Source of the DNA: Caryophanales bacterium
Lineage (GTDB): Bacteria; Bacillota_I; Bacilli_A; RFN20; CAG-826
Direction: 5' to 3'
Length of the DNA stretch: 33,276 nt
NCBI GenBank assembly: GCA_028723545.1
Contig: JAQYER010000059.1
Span: 1 to 33,276, forward strand
Below the pieces are notes generated by a model. The model was not told the origin of the DNA and searched no databases. It saw only the letters and a list, made by a program, of their open reading frames with translations. Below, piece after piece: positions 7,446 through 15,511 of this stretch. The stretch's first letter is position 1. Every line of letters begins with the position of its first letter. Position numbers and translations under genes: made by a program.

Positions 7446-7457
7446 CTAACAGTTTTT
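7427..7457 (-). terminator. Terminator of the ribosomal superoperon after rplQ
   Basis: Arms at 7427-7439 and 7445-7457 form a 13-bp stem with one G-U pair and a 5-base loop. Reading leftward the stem ends in TTTTTATTATT. It starts 17 bases past the rplQ stop and closes the S10-spc-alpha transcript. Confidence 0.9.
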
Positions 7458-7473
7458 AATAGATTAAGTTTAA

Positions 7474-7869
7474 TTATTTAACAAATTCAACAATAACTAA
7501 TTTTGCGTTATCGCCTTTACGAACTCCAGCTTTAATTCCGCGAGTGTATCCACCATTACGTGATACATAACGAGGACCGAGTTCATTAAATAATTTTTCT
7601 AAAGCTGTAACATCATTTTCCTTGTAATTGCGAACAACTGCTGCGGCTTGACGACGTGCATGTAAATCACCACGTTTTGCAAGAGTTACTAAATGATCCG
7701 CTAAAGATTTAATTGCTTTAGCTTCGCCACTAGTAACAGTGACACGTTCATTAAGGACTAATGTAGTAACAACGTTTCTTAAATAATTTTCATGTTTAGA
7801 TTTTGTGTAAGCGGCTTTGAAGCGAACACCTGTTTTTCCATGAACATTTTTACGACCTTGTGCTGCCAT
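7474..7869 (-). CDS. rplQ: 50S ribosomal protein L17
   Basis: L17 of the large subunit has 131 residues, near the usual 120. Family landmarks are the N-terminal HGKTGVRFKAAYTKSKHENYLRN, in place of the common GRTSSHRKAMLRNL stretch, then the ERVTVTSGEAKAIKSLADHL segment, LAKRGDLHARRQA, and GPRYVSRNGGYTRGIK. The C terminus ends in VIVEFVK as expected. It is the last gene of the alpha operon, separated from rpoA by 125 bases that contain an rpoA-derived remnant. AAGGAG precedes the ATG. A short insertion in the N-terminal part is unusual. Confidence 0.96.
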   Translation of the reverse strand: MAAQGRKNVHGKTGVRFKAAYTKSKHENYLRNVVTTLVLNERVTVTSGEAKAIKSLADHLVTLAKRGDLHARRQAAAVVRNYKENDVTALEKLFNELGPRYVSRNGGYTRGIKAGVRKGDNAKLVIVEFVK

Positions 7870-7917
7870 AATATTTCTCCTTTATTTTGTGGTATTTCCT
7901 TGATTAATTAATATTAT

Positions 7918-7985
7918 TTCAAGGTTTCTGACCTTCAATAAGCTTATAAAATAAGCACATTATCGAAGACATTTTTCTACTAGCT
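7918..7985 (-). pseudogene. Decayed partial copy of the rpoA 3' region
   Basis: The gap between rpoA and rplQ contains two blocks in the same order and orientation as in rpoA. Bases 7920-7937 are identical over 18 bases to 8072-8089 (the KVRNLG codons of the alpha C-terminal domain). Bases around 7952-7982 match 8188-8220 closely, with 13 identical bases (tcgaagacatttt) in the middle. In rpoA the blocks are about 110 bases apart and here about 25, as after a deletion. No open frame survives. Confidence 0.65.
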
Positions 7986-7994
7986 AAATTTAAA

Positions 7995-8984
7995 TTATTC
8001 AGCAGTATAATCCTTGAATGAAAGACCTAATTCAAGTAATTTATCTTTAACTTCTTTAAGTGATTTCTTTCCAAGGTTTCTGACCTTCATCATTTCTTCT
8101 TCAGTTTTTTGAGTTAATTCAGCAACTGTAGCAATAGCTGCTCTCTTGAGACAGTTATTTGAACGAACAGAGAGGTCAAGTTCTTCGATAGGCATATTTT
8201 CGAAGACATTTTCGACTACTTGAACTTCTTCTTTAATCATGTTGATTTCTTCAACAGCTTGTTCAAGTTCGACGAATGGACGGAAGTTTTCAACGAGCAT
8301 TTCTGCCGCTAAAGCGACAGCAGTTTGTGGCTTCATTGATCCGTTTGTCCAAACTTCGAGAGTTAATTTATCGAATTTTGAATCGTGGCCAACACGAGTT
8401 GGTTCAACGAAATATCTTGCTCTTGTGACTGGTGAATAATTTGAGTCTGTAGCAATTAAACCGACTTCTGTACCGTGTTCTTTGGCGGTTTTACGATCTG
8501 GTTTATTAGCTTCAGATGTAACATATCCACGTCCATTACGAGCATGAAGTGTCATCTTAAGATGTCCACCTTCAGTAACATGAGCAATAACGAGATCAGG
8601 ATTAATAACTTCAACTAACCCTGGAGTGCGAATATCTTGAGCTGTAACGACCTTTGGTCCTTCGACATCAATTTCGAGGAGTTTTGGTTCGTTGTCTTCG
8701 TCATCGATACGAAGAACTAAATCTTTAAGATTGAGAATGATGGCGGTAACGTCTTCTTCAACACCTTTAAGTGCACTGAATTCATGACGGGCACCTTCGA
8801 TTTCGACCGCAAATACGCTTGCGCCTGGAAGGCTTGATAATAATACTCTACGAAGTGAATTACCAAGTGTAAGTCCGTATCCTCTTTCAAGTGGTTCGAT
8901 AACGAATCTTCCAAATTCGCCAGTTGCATCGACAGTTGCTACTTTGAATATAGCTTTTTCGAATGGTTTTGCTAATTTTGCCAT
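7995..8984 (-). CDS. rpoA: DNA-directed RNA polymerase subunit alpha
   Basis: RpoA nucleates core polymerase assembly and contacts promoters and activators. The 329-residue protein has the N-terminal dimerisation domain, with GRFVIEPLERGYGLTLGNSLRRVLLS at about 24-49 and the usual LHARNGRGYV stretch. The C-terminal domain starts at about residue 265 with LDLSVRSNNCLKRAAIATV and includes the helix-hairpin-helix KVRNLGKKSLKEVKDKL. An AGGAGG site lies 8 bases before the ATG. It follows rpsK and precedes rplQ in the standard alpha-operon order. Part of its 3' sequence is duplicated in the downstream gap. Confidence 0.98.
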   Translation of the reverse strand: MAKLAKPFEKAIFKVATVDATGEFGRFVIEPLERGYGLTLGNSLRRVLLSSLPGASVFAVEIEGARHEFSALKGVEEDVTAIILNLKDLVLRIDDEDNEPKLLEIDVEGPKVVTAQDIRTPGLVEVINPDLVIAHVTEGGHLKMTLHARNGRGYVTSEANKPDRKTAKEHGTEVGLIATDSNYSPVTRARYFVEPTRVGHDSKFDKLTLEVWTNGSMKPQTAVALAAEMLVENFRPFVELEQAVEEINMIKEEVQVVENVFENMPIEELDLSVRSNNCLKRAAIATVAELTQKTEEEMMKVRNLGKKSLKEVKDKLLELGLSFKDYTAE

Positions 8985-9003
8985 GTTTCTTTCCTCCTAA
9001 GTA

Positions 9004-9393
9004 TTATCCACGTGGACGCTTTGGTGGACGGCATCCGTTGTGTGGAATTGGTGTAGTATCGGTAATTGATAATACTTGTAATCCAGCTGTTGCAAGTGAG
9101 CGAACAGCAGATTCACGACCTGGACCTGGACCTTTGACTAATACATCAACTGTACGAAGTCCTTGATCATATGCAGCTTTACCAGCAGATTCACCAGCGA
9201 GTTGAGCAGCAAATGGTGTGCTCTTCTTTGCGCCTTTGAATCCTAATGCTCCTGCACTACTCCATGCAATGACATTACCTTGTTCATCAGAAATAGTAAT
9301 GATTGTGTTATTGAAAGTAGAGTGAATGTGTGCGACACCCTTAGTATATGCACGTTTAATTTTTTTCTTACGTGAATTTGATTTTGTTGCCAT
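9004..9393 (-). CDS. rpsK: 30S ribosomal protein S11
   Basis: S11 of the small-subunit platform has 129 residues, the normal length. It shows GVAHIHSTFNNTIITISD, WSSAGALGFKGAKKSTPFAA, VDVLVKGPGPGRESAVRSL and the end GCRPPKRPRG, all strongly conserved. An AAAGGAG site precedes the ATG. It lies between rpsM and rpoA. rpsD, which often follows rpsK in other phyla, is absent here, as in Bacillus. Confidence 0.98.
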   Translation of the reverse strand: MATKSNSRKKKIKRAYTKGVAHIHSTFNNTIITISDEQGNVIAWSSAGALGFKGAKKSTPFAAQLAGESAGKAAYDQGLRTVDVLVKGPGPGRESAVRSLATAGLQVLSITDTTPIPHNGCRPPKRPRG

Positions 9394-9412
9394 ACCTAAT
9401 TACTCCTTTCAA

Positions 9413-9787
9413 TTACATTGTTGCAACTTTCTTATTTGCAATTGTTTTACGTTTACCTTTTCTTGTACGAGCATTTGTTCTTGTACGTTGTCCACGAACA
9501 GGTAATCCTTTACGGTGTCTCATACCACGGTAACAACCGATTTCAGATAAACGTTTGATGTTTAAGGCGACTTCACGGCGGAGATCACCTTCAACTTTGT
9601 ATTTAGCAATTTCTGCACGAATTGCAGCAAATTGTTCTTCAGTTAAATTTTTAACACGGATGTCTTCTGAGACACCTGCGTCTTTACAAATTTTCTTTGC
9701 AGTTGTAGGTCCGATACCAAAAATGTAGGTAAGAGAGATTACAACGCGTTTTTCATTTGGGATATCAACCCCAACAATACGTGCCAT
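9413..9787 (-). CDS. rpsM: 30S ribosomal protein S13
   Basis: S13 sits in the head of the 30S subunit and contacts the P-site tRNA and the 50S subunit. The 124-residue protein starts MARIVGVDIPNEKRVVISLTYI and has GIGPTTAKKI, the helix-two-turn-helix motif. It ends in the basic tail GLPVRGQRTRTNARTRKGKRK. The length is typical. AAGGAGG precedes the ATG. It follows rpmJ by 19 bases. Confidence 0.98.
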   Translation of the reverse strand: MARIVGVDIPNEKRVVISLTYIFGIGPTTAKKICKDAGVSEDIRVKNLTEEQFAAIRAEIAKYKVEGDLRREVALNIKRLSEIGCYRGMRHRKGLPVRGQRTRTNARTRKGKRKTIANKKVATM

Positions 9788-9806
9788 AACAATGGTCCTC
9801 CTTTAA

Positions 9807-9920
9807 TTAACCTTGGCGTTGTTTGTGCTTTGGGTTTTCGCAAATGACCATGATTTTACCATGGCGGCGAATAACTTTGCACTTATCGCACATTGGTTTG
9901 ACGGAAGGTCTGACTTTCAT
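9807..9920 (-). CDS. rpmJ: 50S ribosomal protein L36 (zinc form)
   Basis: A 37-residue frame begins MKVRPSVKPMCDKCKVIRR and has Cys11, Cys14, Cys27 and His32, the CCCH zinc ribbon of L36. It is located between infA and rpsM, its normal place. AGGAGG lies 7 bases before the ATG. It ends one codon later than the common length of 36-37. Confidence 0.96.
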   Translation of the reverse strand: MKVRPSVKPMCDKCKVIRRHGKIMVICENPKHKQRQG

Positions 9921-9952
9921 AGATTTTCCTCCTAGATCAAATCGATCCTAAA

Positions 9953-10174
9953 TTAGTTTTTGTATCTAAATGTGATACGTCCACGTGTTAAATCATAAGG
10001 CGAGATTTCTACCATTACTCTATCACCTGGTAAGATGCGAATGTAATGCATGCGGATTTTACCAGAAACGTGGGCAAGAATAACAACACCGTTTTCAAGT
10101 TTTACTCTAAATTGGGTATTAGGTAAACACTCAATAACAGTCGCCTCTACTTCGATAACATCATCTTTTGCCAT
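9953..10174 (-). CDS. infA: Translation initiation factor IF-1
   Basis: IF-1 binds the A site of the 30S subunit during initiation. The 73-residue S1-like OB fold runs from MAKDDVIEVEATVIECLPN through FRVKLENGVVILAHVSGKIRMHYIRILPGDRV to YDLTRGRITFRYK, matching the family throughout. Its ATG overlaps the map stop by one base (TAATG). A GGAG site lies within the end of map, so translation is coupled. Confidence 0.98.
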   Translation of the reverse strand: MAKDDVIEVEATVIECLPNTQFRVKLENGVVILAHVSGKIRMHYIRILPGDRVMVEISPYDLTRGRITFRYKN

Positions 10175-10986
10175 TAATTAGTCTCCTTAGTTTTTGCTAA
10201 TTGTTCAGCTTCATCAGTCACAACAACAATTGGGCCTTCAGCTTTTGTCAAGATTTCGAATCCATCTTTAGTAATAACAATGGAATTTTCATAATGGCAT
10301 GATAATTTGCCATCTTTGGTTTTTGCTGTCCAACCATCTGATAAGACACGGATTTTAAATGTTCCTTGAGTTACCATTGGTTCGACTGCTAGGCACATTC
10401 CTTCTTTGAGAAGAGGACCACTACCTCTTGTTCCATAATTAGGAATATATGGATCTTCATGAAGATGGGAACCAACTCCATGTCCAGTATATTCGCGGAC
10501 TATGCCATAGCCATTTTTTTCACAATATTCTTGAATAGCGTGAGATACATCACCTAGACGATTGCCAGGTTTCATATATTTCATGCCTTCAAAGAAGCTA
10601 TCTTCGGTTATTTTGATTAATCGCAAAGTTTCTTCTTTACAAATGCCAACCGGGAAAGTACGGCAAGCATCACCAACATAACCATGTAATGTTGCTCCAA
10701 CATCGACAGAAACTATATCTCCATCACGAAGGATACGTTTCTTAGATGGAATACCATGAACAATTTCATCATTGACGCTGACACATACAGCGCCAGGATA
10801 TCCAGAATAATTTAAGAAGGTTGGATAAGCTCCTTCATTTCGTATGATTTCTTCACACCAATTCGCGATATCTAATGTAGAAATTCCAGGGCGGATCTTT
10901 TCTTTGAGTTGATCGAAGACTTTCCCAACGACTCGACCCGCCTCTTTCATTAAATTTATTTCGCGAGGTGATTTAATAATAATCAC
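10174..10986 (-). CDS. map: Methionine aminopeptidase type I
   Basis: This enzyme removes the initiator methionine. The pita-bread fold residues are visible: the first metal Asp in VSVDVGATL, the second in GYVGDACRTF, the His in GHGVGSHLHEDP, the Glu in LAVEPMV and the last Glu in CHYENSIVIT. It starts with GTG at 10984-10986, 9 bases after GGAG, in the adk-map-infA order. At 270 residues it has a C-terminal tail of about 20 residues beyond the usual end. It overlaps infA by one base. Confidence 0.97.
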   Translation of the reverse strand: MIIIKSPREINLMKEAGRVVGKVFDQLKEKIRPGISTLDIANWCEEIIRNEGAYPTFLNYSGYPGAVCVSVNDEIVHGIPSKKRILRDGDIVSVDVGATLHGYVGDACRTFPVGICKEETLRLIKITEDSFFEGMKYMKPGNRLGDVSHAIQEYCEKNGYGIVREYTGHGVGSHLHEDPYIPNYGTRGSGPLLKEGMCLAVEPMVTQGTFKIRVLSDGWTAKTKDGKLSCHYENSIVITKDGFEILTKAEGPIVVVTDEAEQLAKTKETN

Positions 10987-10989
10987 CGA

Positions 10990-11640
10990 CTAATTCTCCT
11001 TAAAGAGCTTTTTGAGCTCATTTAATAATTCATCTGCACCAACTGTTCCATCAAAGGTGTGTAACAAATTCTTTTTTTGATAGAAATCAAGAAGAGGCTT
11101 TGTATCTTTGACATAATGATCTAAACGAATATTTAATGCTTCTTCGTTATCATCTTTACGTTGGATAAGATCGCCACCACATATATTACAAATTCCATCT
11201 TTTGCAGGTTTCATTGTAACAATGTGATATGGTGCGCCACAACATTTACAAACACGGCGACCACTAATACGTCTAATTAATTCTTGTTTTTCGACTTCGA
11301 TATCGACAACATGAGTAACTGGACGATTGATTTCTTTTGATAAGATTTCAAGAGCTTCCGCTTGTGGGATTGTTCTTGGAAAACCATCAAGAAGATATCC
11401 GTTTGCACAATCAGGTTGAGATAATCTTTCTTTAACCAATCCAATTGTTACATCATCAGGAACTAAATGTCCTTTTTCGATATAAGATTGGGCTAATTTA
11501 CCTAATGGTGTTTGTGCTTTGATTGCTTCTCTAAACATATCACCAGTTGAAATATGAGGAATGTTATAAGAAGCAACAATGCGTTTTGCTTGGGTGCCTT
11601 TTCCAGCACCAGGAGGTCCCATGAGAACGATATTTAACAT
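10990..11640 (-). CDS. adk: Adenylate kinase (zinc-lid form)
   Basis: Adk interconverts ATP, ADP and AMP. Seen are the P-loop GPPGAGKGTQAKRI at residues 7-20, the AMP-site HISTGDMFREA, LDGFPRTIPQAEAL and the lid. The lid carries two CxxC pairs (VCKCCGAPYH and CNICGG), the structural zinc site of Gram-positive enzymes. The length (216) is standard. Its ATG is 2 bases from the secY stop, with GGAAGAG inside secY, so the two are coupled. The gene that follows is map. Confidence 0.98.
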   Translation of the reverse strand: MLNIVLMGPPGAGKGTQAKRIVASYNIPHISTGDMFREAIKAQTPLGKLAQSYIEKGHLVPDDVTIGLVKERLSQPDCANGYLLDGFPRTIPQAEALEILSKEINRPVTHVVDIEVEKQELIRRISGRRVCKCCGAPYHIVTMKPAKDGICNICGGDLIQRKDDNEEALNIRLDHYVKDTKPLLDFYQKKNLLHTFDGTVGADELLNELKKLFKEN

Positions 11641-11642
11641 AT

Positions 11643-13013
11643 CTACTCTCTTCCAGCAGTTGCTTGGACCTCATCGTATGTCTTACCAGCAAGTAAGCCA
11701 TCGATTTGATGTGAAAGTTCAAGAGATACACCAGCGGCGATGATAAGGCCTGTACCACCAATCGCTAAGCTTGAGTTGCCATCAAAGATATTAGTCAATG
11801 TTAAGACAACTGGTAAAGCGGCGATGAATGTTAAGGCTGCAGCACCGATACAAGTGACGCGGTTGACAACTTTCTTAACATAACGTTCAGTTTCATTACC
11901 TGGACGAATACCAGGAATGTATGAACCGTTTTTACGGAAATTCTCAGCGAGTGTTTCTGGATCAATTTGTAATGATGAATAGAAGAATGAGAATAAGACG
12001 ATGAGAACAACATAAATAATTAATCCCCAAGGCATTTCCCAACTATCTCCATTAAACCATGGCATTGTCACAGTTTCACTATAAGAGAAAATCTTTAACC
12101 ATTCAGCGCTTGTATCACTAGTAATAAAGCTAGCAATAACTGATGGTGCCATCATGATTGAAGAAGCGAAGATGACAGGAATAACCCCAGCAGAGTTAAC
12201 TTTAATTGGAAGGAATGAAGCTTTGGACATTGATTGAGTTTGTCCACCACTTTTTCCTGAGTGTTGTACTGGGATTTTTCTTTTCGCTAATTCGATGAAG
12301 ACAACGAACGCTAAGATGAGAACAAGAGCGAGGACATAGACAACAAATTGTAATGCTCCTTTTACCCCTTGAGCAGTATCACCGAGTTGAATATTATATT
12401 TAACCCAAGTTTTATAAGCTGTACTAATTTGAATTGGTAAGCTTCTTACGATACCGGCGAAGATGATAACGGAAATACCATTGCCGAGTCCTTTTGTAGT
12501 AATTTGGTCACCAAGCCACATAACGAGCATGGAACCAGCAAGTAAGATAATAATGATATAAGCATAAGTCCAGAAATTAGTTTCAAGGTTAATAGTAATA
12601 TAATCACTATTTTCCATTGTTTTAATAATTCCATAGCCTTGAACAGCACCTAACATAAGTGTTAAGTAACGTGTTGCCATTTCAGTTTTCTTACGTCCAT
12701 ATTGTCCTTGCTTTGATAATTCAGTCAATGCTGGCAATACATCTTTTTGTAATAATTGGATGATAATTTGCGAAGTGATATATGGACTGACACCAAGAGC
12801 AAAGATTGAGAAGTTTGATAATGCACCACCACCAAGAAGGTCCATTAAGGCAACTGCGTTGGCTTGATTCATCGCGTTGTTTAATTCACCTGATGGAGTA
12901 ACACCTGGAACAGTAATTGCTGCTCCAATACGGATGACGAGGAGAATCATGATCGTAAAGAAAATACGACCCATGATTTCTTTGTTTTTAAAGATAGAGA
13001 TAATCTTTTTCAT
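11643..13013 (-). CDS. secY: Preprotein translocase subunit SecY
   Basis: SecY forms the protein-conducting channel of the membrane. The 456-residue protein has about ten membrane helices. Landmarks are the plug region and LGVSPYITSQIIIQLLQ (about 73-89), TKGLGNGISVIIFAGI, FVVFIELAKRKIPVQ, VNSAGVIPVIFASSI and GIRPGNETERYVKKVVNR in the last cytoplasmic loop. It is slightly longer than Bacillus SecY. The start is 2 bases past the rplO stop, so it is coupled. It is placed between rplO and adk as in Bacillus. Confidence 0.98.
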   Translation of the reverse strand: MKKIISIFKNKEIMGRIFFTIMILLVIRIGAAITVPGVTPSGELNNAMNQANAVALMDLLGGGALSNFSIFALGVSPYITSQIIIQLLQKDVLPALTELSKQGQYGRKKTEMATRYLTLMLGAVQGYGIIKTMENSDYITINLETNFWTYAYIIIILLAGSMLVMWLGDQITTKGLGNGISVIIFAGIVRSLPIQISTAYKTWVKYNIQLGDTAQGVKGALQFVVYVLALVLILAFVVFIELAKRKIPVQHSGKSGGQTQSMSKASFLPIKVNSAGVIPVIFASSIMMAPSVIASFITSDTSAEWLKIFSYSETVTMPWFNGDSWEMPWGLIIYVVLIVLFSFFYSSLQIDPETLAENFRKNGSYIPGIRPGNETERYVKKVVNRVTCIGAAALTFIAALPVVLTLTNIFDGNSSLAIGGTGLIIAAGVSLELSHQIDGLLAGKTYDEVQATAGRE

Positions 13014-13015
13014 AA

Positions 13016-13456
13016 TTAGAGAACCTCTGTTTTACCACCAGCAGCTTCAATCGCTTTAATAGCAGATTGAGAGAATTTATTGGCTTGGACTGTGAGCTTT
13101 TTAGTAAGTTCACCATTTCCAAGAATTTTAATTCCGTCTAATTCTTTACGGACTAAACCTTTTTCAATAAGTAATGCTGGGGTAACAATTGTCTCGTCTG
13201 CGAACATATTTAAACTTGAGACGTTAACGATAGCAAATTCTTTGCGTCCACCGTTTTTAAAACCAAATTTTGGTAAACGACGGAATAAAGCTGTTTGACC
13301 ACCTTCGAATCCAGGACGTGTTCCGCCACCAGAACGAGAGTTTTGACCCTTGTTTCCAGTACCGGCATTTTTACCGTTTCCTGAACCAACGCCACGGCCT
13401 TTGCGGTAAGGTTTTGTCTTAGCGCCTTCGGCATAAGTGAGTTCGTTTAGTTTCAT
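13016..13456 (-). CDS. rplO: 50S ribosomal protein L15
   Basis: L15 is a late-assembling protein of the large subunit. The 146-residue protein has the basic, glycine-rich N-terminal tail (KGRGVGSGNGKNAGTGNKGQ and SRSGGGTRPGFEGGQ) and the LFRRLPKFGFKN motif. The C-terminal globular domain runs from about residue 75 to the end, with the family ending AIEAAGGKTEVL. GGAGG precedes the ATG. It directly follows rpsE: rpmD, normally between them, is absent. Confidence 0.97.
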   Translation of the reverse strand: MKLNELTYAEGAKTKPYRKGRGVGSGNGKNAGTGNKGQNSRSGGGTRPGFEGGQTALFRRLPKFGFKNGGRKEFAIVNVSSLNMFADETIVTPALLIEKGLVRKELDGIKILGNGELTKKLTVQANKFSQSAIKAIEAAGGKTEVL

Positions 13457-13504
13457 AATTGCACCTCCCTTTAATAGAAATTTTTATTTTTTGTAAATAA
13501 TTAA

Positions 13505-14158
13505 TTATTCTTCTTCTTTAGTTTCAACTGGTTCTTCGACTTTTGCACGAAGAGCTTGAACTTGTGAATAACTCTTTAAATTATTTAAGCCATTATGGGT
13601 GGCGCGGATAATATTGATTGGCGCACGTGAACCATAAACTTTTGAATAAACGTTGCGGATACCTGCTAATTCTAAAATAGCACGAACTGGACCGCCGGCG
13701 ATAATTCCTGTGCCTTCTGGAGCTGGTTTGAGGAATACTTGGCAAGCACCAAATTTTCCGATAACTTCATGAGGAATTGTATCACCTTTTACAATCTTAA
13801 AGGTAGAAGTATTCTTTTTAGCTGCTTCTAATGCTTTTTTAATTGCATCAGGTACTTCAGCTGCTTTACCCGTACCGAAACCGTATTTTCCTTTGCCATT
13901 ACCGACAACGATAAGAGCACTAAATCTCATACGGCGTCCGCCTTTAACAGTTTTAGAAATACGATTGATTTCAACTACTGATTCTTTGTATTCCTTAACT
14001 TCTTCTTGGCGAGGACGGCGTTGTCCTTTGCCATCGCGGCGTTGTCCTTTTCCATTTGGACGAGTTCCACGGCGTTCACCTTTTGGAGCATCAGCTACTG
14101 GAGAGCCTGCTTCTGGAGCTACTGGAGTAGCTTCAACTTTAACTTCATTTTCTGCCAT
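13505..14158 (-). CDS. rpsE: 30S ribosomal protein S5 with an N-terminal extension
   Basis: S5 contributes to decoding accuracy and mRNA unwinding. The conserved protein begins near residue 56 (YKESVVEINRISKTVKGGRR) and includes ALIVVGNGKGKYGFGTGKA, VFLKPAPEGTGIIAGGPVRA and the C-terminal region to about residue 200. It is 217 residues long against the usual 166-170. The first 50 residues are extra: an acidic, proline- and alanine-rich start followed by Arg, Gly and Lys repeats such as GKGQRRDGKGQRR. AAGGAG precedes this ATG, so the extension is translated. A short acidic tail (EEPVETKEEE) also follows the core. Confidence 0.96.
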   Translation of the reverse strand: MAENEVKVEATPVAPEAGSPVADAPKGERRGTRPNGKGQRRDGKGQRRPRQEEVKEYKESVVEINRISKTVKGGRRMRFSALIVVGNGKGKYGFGTGKAAEVPDAIKKALEAAKKNTSTFKIVKGDTIPHEVIGKFGACQVFLKPAPEGTGIIAGGPVRAILELAGIRNVYSKVYGSRAPINIIRATHNGLNNLKSYSQVQALRAKVEEPVETKEEE

Positions 14159-14175
14159 TAGTTTAATCTCCTTAA

Positions 14176-14532
14176 TTAGAATTTTAATCCTGCTTCACGA
14201 GCAGCATCAGCAAGAGCAGCAACACGTCCATGATAGACATAGCCGCCACGATCGAAGACAACATTTTCAATGCCTTTTGCTAAGCAAGCTTCAGCAACAG
14301 CTTTACCTACTTGAGCAGCAGCTTCGATGTTTGAACCGTTTTCGAGTTTGAGAGCGATTGAACTAGCAGAAGCTAATGTAACACCCTTTACATCATCGAT
14401 AACTTGAGCTTCGATATTTTTATTTGAACGGAAGACACATAAACGTGGACATTCAGCTGTTCCGCTAATTTTTGCTCTAACACGAGCATGTTTACGTAAG
14501 CGAATAACTTTACGAGATTCTTTTGTAACCAT
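14176..14532 (-). CDS. rplR: 50S ribosomal protein L18
   Basis: L18 binds 5S rRNA together with L5. The 118-residue protein has the normal length. It shows RKHARVRAKISGTAECPRLCVFRSNKNIEAQVI, the LASASS stretch, VGKAVAEACLAKGIENVVFDRGGY and YHGRVAALADAAREAGLKF at the end, all family-typical. GGGAGG precedes the ATG. It lies between rplF and rpsE as expected. Confidence 0.98.
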   Translation of the reverse strand: MVTKESRKVIRLRKHARVRAKISGTAECPRLCVFRSNKNIEAQVIDDVKGVTLASASSIALKLENGSNIEAAAQVGKAVAEACLAKGIENVVFDRGGYVYHGRVAALADAAREAGLKF

Positions 14533-14551
14533 AATTATTGCCTCCCTTCAA

Positions 14552-15094
14552 TTATTTAGCACCAGCGCGCTTACCTTCCTTACGGATGATATGTTCGCCT
14601 TTGTACATAATACCTTTACCATTGTATGGTTCAGGTTCACGAATTGCACGGATACGAGCAGCTGTTTGACCAACGGCTTGTTTGTCAATTCCTTCAACAA
14701 CCATTTCTGTATCAGATGTGCAAGAAATTTTTGCACCTGCATCAGGGACGATTGTTACTTCGTGAGAATATCCAGCTTTGACAACGACATTGTTTCCTCT
14801 CATTTGAGCACGGAATCCAATACCGACCATGACTAATTCTTTTTTGAAACCTTCGCTGACGCCTACGATAGCGTTGTGAAGATTTGCACGAGTTGTACCG
14901 TGAAGTTGTTTTGTGTGTTTTTCATCATTTGCACGAGCACATGATACTGTTGCACCATCAACTGTAACAGTAATAACTTCTGGGATGTTGACTTTTAATT
15001 CGCCTTTAGGGCCTTTAACAGTCATGACACCATTTTCTTGAGTAAGAGTAACGCCTGCTGGGACGTTGATAACTTTTAAACCGATACGTGACAT
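14552..15094 (-). CDS. rplF: 50S ribosomal protein L6
   Basis: L6 binds near the sarcin-ricin loop. Two repeats of the L6 fold make up the protein, with GPKGEL in the first half and the signature EPYNGKGIMYKGEHIIRKEGKRAG at the C terminus. The start is ATG 15094 (MSRIGLKVINVPAGV), giving 180 residues. A TTG four codons upstream overlaps the rpsH stop and is less likely. No Shine-Dalgarno precedes the ATG, which is 5 bases past the rpsH stop, so it probably relies on translational coupling. Confidence 0.96.
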   Translation of the reverse strand: MSRIGLKVINVPAGVTLTQENGVMTVKGPKGELKVNIPEVITVTVDGATVSCARANDEKHTKQLHGTTRANLHNAIVGVSEGFKKELVMVGIGFRAQMRGNNVVVKAGYSHEVTIVPDAGAKISCTSDTEMVVEGIDKQAVGQTAARIRAIREPEPYNGKGIMYKGEHIIRKEGKRAGAK

Positions 15095-15099
15095 AAAGA

Positions 15100-15492
15100 T
15101 TACCAAACGTAAGCTAATACTTCACCGCCAACACCGAGTTGACGAGCAGTTTTGTCGCTTACGACTCCTTTACTTGTAGAGATAATAGCAATACCTAATC
15201 CTCTTAATACGCGTGGAAGTTTTTCGCATGGAACGTTAACGCGAAGGCCAGGTTTACTAATTTTCTTTAATCCAGAGATGACGCGTTGGCCATTTACTCC
15301 GTATTTTAATGTGATTGTTAATTGTTTTTTGACATCGCCTTTAACTTCGAAGTTAGAAATGAATCCTTCTTCTAATAAAATTTTAGCGATTTCAACTTTC
15401 ATTTTGCTGCTTGGCATTTCGACTGTAGCGTACTTTAAAGAGTTAGCATTACGAATGCGAGTAAGCATATCTGCAATTGGATCTGTCATCAT
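15100..15492 (-). CDS. rpsH: 30S ribosomal protein S8
   Basis: S8 binds helix 21 of 16S rRNA and represses the spc operon in E. coli. The protein begins MTDPIADMLTRIRNAN and has the conserved PSSKMKVEIAKILLEEGFI stretch. It ends with GIAIISTSKGVVSDKTARQLGVGGEVLAYVW, diagnostic for S8. Two ATG codons stand in tandem (15492 and 15489) and AAGGAGG lies 11-14 bases upstream, so either could be used. The length is normal. Confidence 0.98.
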   Translation of the reverse strand: MMTDPIADMLTRIRNANSLKYATVEMPSSKMKVEIAKILLEEGFISNFEVKGDVKKQLTITLKYGVNGQRVISGLKKISKPGLRVNVPCEKLPRVLRGLGIAIISTSKGVVSDKTARQLGVGGEVLAYVW

Positions 15493-15511
15493 AAATTACG
15501 TTACCTCCTTA

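Noticed and set aside
13457..13504. Hidden rpmD in the rpsE-rplO gap
   Set aside because: 48 bases cannot encode the ~58-residue L30.
13893..14351. 152-residue plus-strand frame over rpsE and rplR
   Set aside because: Antisense shadow of two well-supported ribosomal genes, with no start signal.
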